Source: Kiritimatiellia bacterium (GTDB lineage: Bacteria; Verrucomicrobiota; Kiritimatiellia; RFP12; UBA1067). From it: 30,595 nucleotides of DNA. The notes under the pieces were generated by a model, which worked only from the letters and a program-made list of their open reading frames with translations, had not been told where the DNA came from and did not search any database. Below are positions 25,601-30,595 of this stretch, one piece after another. The number at the start of each line of letters is the position of its first letter. The stretch's first letter is position 1. The translations under genes and the position numbers were made by a program. The stretch lies in assembly GCA_024405255.1 (NCBI GenBank), contig JAKSOY010000022.1, forward strand, positions 1-30,595, written 5' to 3'.

Positions 25601-28600
25601 AATGCCACTCGGCCGGACTGCGCAGCGGATAGCGCCACGTCTGATCGGCCGTGTACCATTCGTAGCGCGTCACTTCAAGAGGTTGCGCATACTCAAGCGT
25701 GACCCACGCGGCCTTGACCGTCTGCGGACTGCCCGCCCGGTCGTCATACCACTTCGTCTTCAAATCGCCGTCGAAGGCCAGCGCCGGTTCGAATGTCGTG
25801 CGCAGCACAAAGCGCGCATTCGCACGGGTCGTCGCATCGAAATGGAGATGGCATGCCGCACGCGTCACGTCCGTCGTTCCATTGAAGAGCTTGATTTCGG
25901 AAATCTGCAGTCCGTCGCCCGTCTGCGCGTCCACTTTGAAGCGGTAGAAACGAAAGGCGTTCTTCGCCGGCGGCGGTGGCGCCACCACGCTCCCCGCACG
26001 AAACGGTTTCGGTCCGACGCTGGCGGCGAACGTCATCGTCACAAGATCGTAGAGGCCGACCGCGCCGTCGCGCGTGCGCCGCACCGGCACGTAGTCGCGC
26101 ACAGTCTCGCCCGCATGGACGAGCTTGAAGGCGTGCAGACGATAGGCGGCCGGATAGAGACCCGCGTGATTCGCCGCGAAGAGCGTCATCGGTCCCCTCT
26201 CCGTATGCGGAAGCGCCACCGTAGCGGCGGCGACCTGCGCGCCCGTGGCAACGTCGTAGAGGAACGCGTTCGGCGCGCCACCCGGCACCACCGCGAGGCG
26301 GTAGCGGCGCTTGCCCACCGTCGGGCACACAAGCAGTTGAGACGCATCGCCGTAGAACTCCATCTTCGATTGATTCTTAAGAACGAGCAGATGTCCGAGC
26401 TGCGCCCAGTCGCCGCAGAAGTAGGCGTGGTTCTCGAAGTCGCCCGTGACGGTAAAGTCGATGTCGATTGCCGTTTGATCCGTCGTCACGAAACCCGTGT
26501 CGAGCCATTGTTCGCCCGTCGATTCGATGGAGGCAAGTTCCTGGTATCCTGCCGGCACGCGCGAGTTTCCCGGCCCCCAGACATCCTGCGGACGCTCCCA
26601 CACCACGCGCTCGCCGGGTTTCAAGTTGATCTCCAGCGTGGGTTCGCGGCTGAATCGCGTTGTTCCGCGTGTCACGCCGGAGGGCGTCACGCAGCCGCCG
26701 AAGGGATCGACGAGGCGGAACGTGCCCCCCTTCTCCGCGACGACTTCAACGCGCGTCACCTGGCCGGCCGTCATCTTGGCCGACACGAGGAACGCCCCCT
26801 TCGCGCGCAGATGGTCGAACGATGCATCGGCCCCCGTCCAGTTCGGGAACACCTTCACGAAACCGCGGTCGCTCTGAAGCAGCATCGAATTGATGAATTC
26901 CATCGCGCCGATCTTTTCCACGCCGTGCACATTGTCGTGCAGGTGGAAGTTCAACTGCCCGCGTCGGCGGATTTCAAACTTCTTGAACGCCTCGATGATC
27001 GGCTCGCAGGGATACCCCATGCGAATCGCCATCGCATAGAGCTTGGGCGTCTGGTTCGCGCCATGCGTCCAAATACCGTCCTTTCCCGCCTCCCAAATGG
27101 CATTCACCGTGTTGGTGGCAATGGTGCGGAATTCATCCGTCACATCGAACGCGAACGCTTCGCCGGGAATCACGCTCTCCAGCGTCACGGCGTTGGCGCA
27201 AAGCGCGAGATTCGCCCGTCCATCCGCCTCCTCCACGCCCGAAAGCGTACGCACGTCCTTTCCGCCCACCTTTGCAAGGCCCGTCGGCAGCGCACTCAGG
27301 TGGTCGGACATATCGCGCCAGGCAGCCGCCTTTTCCGCCGGCACGGCAATGCCGATTTCGCGCAGAACCGGCGTCACCTCGACGAGCGTCGCGAACAGTC
27401 GCCGCACCGCACCGAGCGCAGGCGAACTGTTCTTCACGAGCCCCGATCCTTCCCAATGCGAATCGTAGACGAGATAGCGATAATCGCCGTTCGGAAGCGT
27501 CTCCTTTTCGCACCACTTCAGGAAGAAGTTCGCCGTCTTGTCGAAAACCGGCCACACCTTCTTGAGATAGGCGCGATCGAGCGTATACTCCCAGTGCGTA
27601 CACATCACGGCACACTGGAAGGCGCCGTCCGAGATCTGTCCGCAATGCTGATAGTCGCCGCTCGCGGTCAAGCCCCACGGACCCATGCACACGGGGAAAA
27701 ACGCGGCGTCGTCGATGCCCTGCGCGAGATCCGGGCGGCGATCGAGATAGGCCTTCGTATTCAGCATGCGCCGTTTGTTGTAGTTGTACTCAAGCGTACG
27801 CAGTCCTTCCTTCGCATTGACACGCGCGCGCGGGAGGTACGCGATGAGAGGGTCGGGCATCGACTCGGCGACCTCAGAACGGTTCCCCGTGAAACAGCCG
27901 TAGTAGGTGGCCACATAGTTGTAGTTGAGGTGGAAGTCGTTCTTCCAGGACGGCGCATCCGTGGTGGGCCAGATGCCGTAGAGGCCGGGCGGAAACTTCC
28001 CCTGACGCACACCCGCGCCGAGCAGATAGAGCTGCCCATAGTAGAAGCGCTCGAGTTCTTCGTCGTTGAGCGACACGCGGCTGCGGCCCCACCAGGTGCG
28101 CCACCAGTCCACATGCGCCGACTGGATCCTGTCGAGCGCCGCCACGTCGAACCGGCGCGACGGATCGGGCGAAACGACAATCGCAAACGGCTGGTTCGCC
28201 TTGACCTTCAACTTGGCCTCGGCGCTGCGCGGATTGAGAACGACTCCCGCCGACAGCGAGGCGCCGACAGCGCTCACCGAGGACGTCGCATTCGTCGTCC
28301 AGCTGCGCGGATTCTCAGGCGCGAGATTCACCGTCGAACGACGCACCCAGAAGCCGTCGGACGCACCATGGGCCTCGGACTGTCCGAGCGAACTCTGGCT
28401 GTGGGCCGTGAAACGCAGCGTCCATTCGTCGTCAGCGGACGACACGCCCCTCACCACGAACAGATCTTCACCCGACGCGACAAAGCTGTCAAGCTTCACC
28501 GTCCCCTTGCCGAACTTTCCCTCGGTGTGCAGCATCGCGGATACGATGTCGAGCGTATCGGTCGACTCAACGGACTTTTCGTCCACGACGACTTCCAGAT

Positions 28601-28895
28601 AGCCAAAGGAGATCGGCGTCGCCCGCGTCATATTGCCGCAGCTCCAGAGATCGCCGCGCGTAAGTTCGAAGAACTTGCGATTTGCGTCGCCGCCATTCAC
28701 CGCACCAAGCGCCCCGTTGCCCAGAAGCGCCGCGGTCGGAAGATTCACGCTGTACGTCGTTCCCGGCTGTGCGCTCGGCCACTGCGGATTGAATCGCGCC
28801 AAGTCCAACGGCGCGGCGGAATCGGAAACGCCCGAACCGAAAGCGGACACAACGGTCAACGACAAACAAGCCAGCGAGAGCAACCTCAAACTCAT
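22677..28895 (-). CDS. Exported fusion: GH95-like glycosidase, LamG-like, F5/8C-like and GH38-like alpha-mannosidase
   Basis: This 2,072-residue protein has a signal peptide (MSLRLLSLACLSLTVVSAFG). Residues about 30-770 are GH95-like: the N-terminal beta domain has LLGNGALGAVNGG and LTRGDLWSCG, and the (alpha/alpha)6 part has WKNDFHLNYNYVATYY near 321, YDSHWEGSGL near 482 and HLHDNVHGVEKIG near 655. GH95 enzymes remove alpha-L-fucose or alpha-galactose. About 780-970 is LamG-like (AGYQELASIESTGEQWLDTG), and 980-1135 F5/8C-like (LAFDGDLKTKWYDDR), both likely sugar-binding. From about 1180 it is GH38-like, with candidate zinc ligands His1190 and Asp1192 (SHTDIGL), Asp1308 (MADNPGLSWG) and His1553 (MNDEHSYA), then a beta-sandwich region and a fibronectin-like C-terminus. 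The ATG has AGAGGA upstream. The GH95 assignment is weaker than the GH38 one; the acid/base residue was not identified with certainty. Confidence 0.82.
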   Translation of the reverse strand: MSLRLLSLACLSLTVVSAFGSGVSDSAAPLDLARFNPQWPSAQPGTTYSVNLPTAALLGNGALGAVNGGDANRKFFELTRGDLWSCGNMTRATPISFGYLEVVVDEKSVESTDTLDIVSAMLHTEGKFGKGTVKLDSFVASGEDLFVVRGVSSADDEWTLRFTAHSQSSLGQSEAHGASDGFWVRRSTVNLAPENPRSWTTNATSSVSAVGASLSAGVVLNPRSAEAKLKVKANQPFAIVVSPDPSRRFDVAALDRIQSAHVDWWRTWWGRSRVSLNDEELERFYYGQLYLLGAGVRQGKFPPGLYGIWPTTDAPSWKNDFHLNYNYVATYYGCFTGNRSEVAESMPDPLIAYLPRARVNAKEGLRTLEYNYNKRRMLNTKAYLDRRPDLAQGIDDAAFFPVCMGPWGLTASGDYQHCGQISDGAFQCAVMCTHWEYTLDRAYLKKVWPVFDKTANFFLKWCEKETLPNGDYRYLVYDSHWEGSGLVKNSSPALGAVRRLFATLVEVTPVLREIGIAVPAEKAAAWRDMSDHLSALPTGLAKVGGKDVRTLSGVEEADGRANLALCANAVTLESVIPGEAFAFDVTDEFRTIATNTVNAIWEAGKDGIWTHGANQTPKLYAMAIRMGYPCEPIIEAFKKFEIRRRGQLNFHLHDNVHGVEKIGAMEFINSMLLQSDRGFVKVFPNWTGADASFDHLRAKGAFLVSAKMTAGQVTRVEVVAEKGGTFRLVDPFGGCVTPSGVTRGTTRFSREPTLEINLKPGERVVWERPQDVWGPGNSRVPAGYQELASIESTGEQWLDTGFVTTDQTAIDIDFTVTGDFENHAYFCGDWAQLGHLLVLKNQSKMEFYGDASQLLVCPTVGKRRYRLAVVPGGAPNAFLYDVATGAQVAAATVALPHTERGPMTLFAANHAGLYPAAYRLHAFKLVHAGETVRDYVPVRRTRDGAVGLYDLVTMTFAASVGPKPFRAGSVVAPPPPAKNAFRFYRFKVDAQTGDGLQISEIKLFNGTTDVTRAACHLHFDATTRANARFVLRTTFEPALAFDGDLKTKWYDDRAGSPQTVKAAWVTLEYAQPLEVTRYEWYTADQTWRYPLRSPAEWHFQGSNDNRTWTDLDVKRGVRTTAADATRAYVWEKGKSWPITQAYSLLTHDGRRMVSRDMAGSPLFELVPTNALPATLPPVRPWKIYCLTSSHTDIGLDRSSYWKRHGSVLYMDHARELVNADPNDADPAAYRYTVEGSWFFDNYPMERGAEATRQYIKDVMTRNRVGVSALCAGNITEAYGFEQMCRSVYARKRFEDRWNLAPKTMFMADNPGLSWGLVQPCVEAGVENLVFLPNQWNPLPSTIWPRDKSKPYPFHNPDAGAGGSRVDVRWKSPLPMVYWWEAADRSTKMLVWAHNHYSMSSHPFGINGKGIAAMERMLPEQLALMEKRYPYDVWFVSRYADFEDPNTRISDSFKAWNKKWRWPEMRTVANPDEPFDLLRAKWSDQIPTLRGDMASGWVQFLHSMPECLARKVVVDQELAATEAEAAVRAVTKGEPYPAEDFARAWWGLVMNDEHSYATPEGYQGRRIFETIMQHFDWVEKAEQTAERFANGKLKMENVKWFEAAHRGEKGAVQCSGGDARTLENRYYRVKEENGLITSIYDKELGRELLNGPANDFRYTRDNHKTWEKDAAAALGADVTRRVRLDPDEKRIWVEIEIRHAKNLRCRSHERYRRYGYLAFPFDVPGGTFYAQINGPVMRPYLDLTGHTSDAYVGARDWVGVENGEFGVALVQRDTLLVEFGEIHPDKTCYTGKPPAGKSAIYPCLFNDWLVEHRPDGESFNLHYRYAITCYKGTWQDAHLPALAARTVNPRLAALSQARVKTDCPNVILSGLKVAEDGTGLIARFRETEGRVTTAHVWQNLLPDATVARNTILEKPWTDGPADVLMLKPYQYATVRISNGKKLALQPADDSAFKYTGLISEPKAIHGERLGQIYLEWGLDPSPAFDHWELYRGESADFPRDQAHFVANVKPDVIKGLAFAVNRFDDRGLKTHTRYHYAIRTVHTDGTKGAFHTCSALTRDVPQGVLTTHGEADR
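24037..24153. repeat. In-frame element: heptamer array with perfect hairpins at both ends, inside the GH38-like region
   Basis: A perfect 9-base stem with 4-base loop (GTTCGGGCG, TCAC, CGCCCGAAC; 24037-24058) and another with 3-base loop (GCAAACCGC, TCT, GCGGTTTGC; 24133-24153) border a segment with an AT-rich array of five 7-base units at 24100-24134 (cattttA, cattttC, cattttC, aattttC, catttgc). It is translated in frame into about 40 residues (NGKLKMENVKWFEAAHRG and following) between the GH38 catalytic core and the beta-sandwich region. The peptide looks unlike a normal enzyme segment. Confidence 0.75.
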
Positions 28896-28958
28896 TTCTC
28901 AATCCTCTTTTCTTTCAACGACCGATCCTCGATGGTAATGCGGATATGGATGACCCGC

Positions 28959-30137
28959 TTACTTCAGCAAAACGGAAACCGCCGACGCAAAGCTTTTCTC
29001 GTCGGTGACGATGATGCGGTCGATGTTGCACGTGCGGATGGTCGAATTGCGCTTGCCGTCCGCAAAGGACGTCCCCTCGGCCACAAACACGATGTCGTCC
29101 ACGGTAAAGCCGTTCTGCTTCGCCCAGCTGCTCACGCGTCCCGCCGAACACGCCTTCGGCGATCCGGGCACGGAGGTCAGACACGTATAGCGCTTCTGGA
29201 GCGCAGCAAGCGCCGCGGCATTCGCCGCCTTCATTTTTTCGAAAGCGGCCTTCGCCTTTTCCTCTGTCGGCGGCGTCTGCTGCGGCGCGGGGAGGTCGAG
29301 CACCACGACCTTCTTGCGCTGATTCGTCACTGCGCACATGAGCAGATGCGGATAGTCGCTCGTCGCGCGATCGCACCCTTTGTCCTTCGCCTCCTGCCAC
29401 GTGGTCGCATTCTGCACCATCCAGAGGCAGACCGTAAGTCCGGCGGCATGAGCCTGGTCGATCATCTCTTTCGTCGTCTTCATCTGCGGCGCCACGCTCA
29501 CGCAACCGAGCGCCTTCGCGTCCGCGATGTGCTTCGCCGTGAGATTGCCCCCCATGATGTACCCGAGCGGCGCGGCGGGATCGACGGCGCGCATCGTCTT
29601 GAGCGTACCGAGATTGAAGCAGGTAAACGCGTATGTTCCCGGCTTCAGCTGCTTCCGGGCGGACGCATTGAGCTTGCGGCAGAAGTCCGTAAGGACCTCG
29701 GGCGTGTAGAACGCACTGGGGTACGCCTTCATTTCGATTTCGATGAATACGTCATTCCGACCGGCGAGCGGTGCCACCACGTCTTCAAACGTGGGGACCG
29801 GTTCCGAGCAGTGCGTCAGGTGGAACTTCTTGAGCTCGGCAAGCGTCAGTTCTTCGATGACGCCCGTGCCGTCCGTCGTACGCGCAGCATTACCGTCATG
29901 CATGATGACCAGTTGACGGTCCTTCGTGAAGCGCACGTCCGTCTCGAATCCGCGAATCCCCTTCTTGAGGCACCAGGCGAATCCGCCAGCGCCGTTGTCC
30001 TGGAACTCGCCACGGCTGCCGCGATGCGCCTGAATGAGCGGGCCTCCCGCCGTTTTCATCGTCGCGTTGTTCACGGAAGATGTCATGCAGCCCGCCAGCA
30101 GGGCACAAAGGACAATTCCCCAAGGTCCCATTTTCAT
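28959..30137 (-). CDS. Glycerophosphodiester phosphodiesterase-family lipoprotein with an extra C-terminal domain
   Basis: This 392-residue protein starts with a lipoprotein signal (MKMGPWGIVLCALLAGC, lipobox L-A-G-C). Residues about 33-275 are a GDPD TIM barrel: IQAHRGSRGEFQDN (catalytic His), GFETDVRFTKDRQLVIMHDG (metal ligands and second His), VFIEIEMKAY, and a C-terminal half with GLTVCLWMVQN and GCDRATSDYPHLL. Family enzymes split glycerophosphodiesters into glycerol 3-phosphate and an alcohol. After an Ala-Lys-rich helix (about 290-320) comes an extra region with CSAGRVSSWAKQNGFTVDDI and IDRIIVTDEKSF that I do not recognise. The ATG at 30135-30137 has GAGAGG upstream. It is probably the first gene of an operon with the GH95/GH38 fusion (63-base gap) and the SDR gene, driven by the promoter at 30193-30221. 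Confidence 0.88.
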   Translation of the reverse strand: MKMGPWGIVLCALLAGCMTSSVNNATMKTAGGPLIQAHRGSRGEFQDNGAGGFAWCLKKGIRGFETDVRFTKDRQLVIMHDGNAARTTDGTGVIEELTLAELKKFHLTHCSEPVPTFEDVVAPLAGRNDVFIEIEMKAYPSAFYTPEVLTDFCRKLNASARKQLKPGTYAFTCFNLGTLKTMRAVDPAAPLGYIMGGNLTAKHIADAKALGCVSVAPQMKTTKEMIDQAHAAGLTVCLWMVQNATTWQEAKDKGCDRATSDYPHLLMCAVTNQRKKVVVLDLPAPQQTPPTEEKAKAAFEKMKAANAAALAALQKRYTCLTSVPGSPKACSAGRVSSWAKQNGFTVDDIVFVAEGTSFADGKRNSTIRTCNIDRIIVTDEKSFASAVSVLLK

Positions 30138-30192
30138 TTCATTTTTCCTCTCAATGGTTGGTAACTTTCACACGCCTCGTTCGCGTTTCATA

Positions 30193-30221
30193 AGTATACA
30201 TCATTTCATCATCCCGTACAA
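30193..30221 (-). promoter_or_regulatory. Candidate sigma70 promoter for the GDPD-glycosidase-SDR operon
   Basis: On the minus strand a TTGTAC -35 (30216-30221) and a TATACT -10 (30193-30198) are separated by 17 bases. The predicted start near 30186 leaves a leader of about 49 bases. The surrounding 30138-30276 gap is AT-richer than the genes and holds no other feature that I can see. Confidence 0.55.
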
Positions 30222-30276
30222 GAACGGCCTTCACAAAAAACTCTGAACAATCGATCTCCCGCCATCCTCTCGCCTT

Positions 30277-30595
30277 TCATTTCCTTGTATTCGAACCCCA
30301 TGACGTATCAACCACGCCGAGGCAGCCGCCGAGTGTTTCATAGAACACAAAGCACAATGCGGAATAGGCATTATCGTTCAGCGGAAAACGATATTCAATC
30401 GTCAAATCGAGCCCGAAACCTCCCAAGTACGCGCAATTCTCATATTCCATTTCACTCCCTGTCGGCCGACCAAGAATGTCGACGACATCCTGATAGGTCA
30501 ACGATGCTGACTTCACAATCTCCTTAAAGGCATTTTTCATTTGAGGTAATTGCAAAACCTCGGCGTTGACGGCCAGTCCGTCCGCCTGACGGCGT
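30277..30595 (-). CDS. Unknown protein, C-terminal part (open to the window edge)
   Basis: The reading frame stays open from the window edge to the stop at 30277-30279, giving at least 105 residues. An internal ATG at 30538-30540 would give an 87-residue protein but has no SD site, while the upstream residues (ADGLAVNAEVLQLPQ) read like ordinary protein, so a longer gene is likely. The visible part has a helix (MKNAFKEIVKSA), the segment LTYQDVVDILGRPTG, a central YLGGFGLDLTIEYRF strand pair and a C-terminal ALCFVFYETLGGCLG. The L-x-G-R-P-T-G turn followed by strands is reminiscent of SmpA/BamE-like folds, but this is only a resemblance. Function unknown. Lower GC than its neighbours. Confidence 0.5.
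   Translation of the reverse strand, partial: RRQADGLAVNAEVLQLPQMKNAFKEIVKSASLTYQDVVDILGRPTGSEMEYENCAYLGGFGLDLTIEYRFPLNDNAYSALCFVFYETLGGCLGVVDTSWGSNTRK

Noticed and set aside
23385..30164. A 2,259-codon open frame on the plus strand
   Set aside because: It is antisense to the GH95/GH38 fusion and runs through the gene gap into the GDPD gene. It is Arg/His-rich without motifs and has no ribosome site, so it is a shadow frame.
30138..30276. Small RNA or tRNA gene in the gap before the GDPD gene
   Set aside because: No cloverleaf or strong stem is visible; the gap is explained by a promoter and leader.

Overview
The window looks like a GC-rich bacterial chromosome segment in which every gene I accept lies on the minus strand. 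Several traits suggest a PVC-superphylum bacterium, most likely a Kiritimatiellota/Verrucomicrobiota member, possibly host-associated. These are a roughly 3,200-residue exported protein with autotransporter-associated beta-strand repeats, exported multidomain glycosidases, a LamG-like module of the 'GYQELASIESTGEQWLDTG' type, and an LA_2272-type surface-repeat protein. This taxonomic call is inference from gene content; no rRNA or other marker is present.

The layout is given in transcription order, from the high-coordinate end to the low. A partial unknown gene enters at the edge (30277-30595). A probable operon follows from a sigma70-like promoter at 30193-30221: a GDPD-family lipoprotein (28959-30137), a 2,072-residue exported protein that joins a GH95-like glycosidase, a LamG-like domain, an F5/8C-like domain and a GH38-like alpha-mannosidase (22677-28895), and an SDR oxidoreductase (21867-22646). 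Next comes a 3,226-residue exported beta-helix/SGNH/PA14-like protein (12030-21710) with its own near-consensus promoter and an operator-like inverted repeat. It is followed by a DUF3863-like/GH43-like lipoprotein (9658-11949).

The rest is mostly housekeeping. A cluster of a GT2 polyprenyl-phosphate glycosyltransferase, a UbiA/DPPR-synthase-like prenyltransferase and folC (6596-9630) is followed by an LA_2272-like repeat protein, DUF1015, DUF2062, an M24B aminopeptidase and a cyclophilin (2564-6515). Then come pcnB and a TPR-like membrane protein (457-2506), and the N-terminal part of NADP-type glutamate dehydrogenase (1-323).

The 9.6-30 kb part can be read as an exported glycan-processing locus: fucosidase-like, mannosidase-like and GH43-like hydrolases, an SGNH esterase carried on a surface scaffold, and a sugar/polyol-type dehydrogenase. 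That role is a hypothesis. The most unusual things seen are a tandem SGNH pair in which one copy has lost its catalytic residues, an unnamed repeated module after each copy, the GH95-like/GH38-like fusion, an in-frame heptamer-repeat element bounded by perfect hairpins inside the GH38 part, and two genes whose promoters imply almost leaderless mRNAs.
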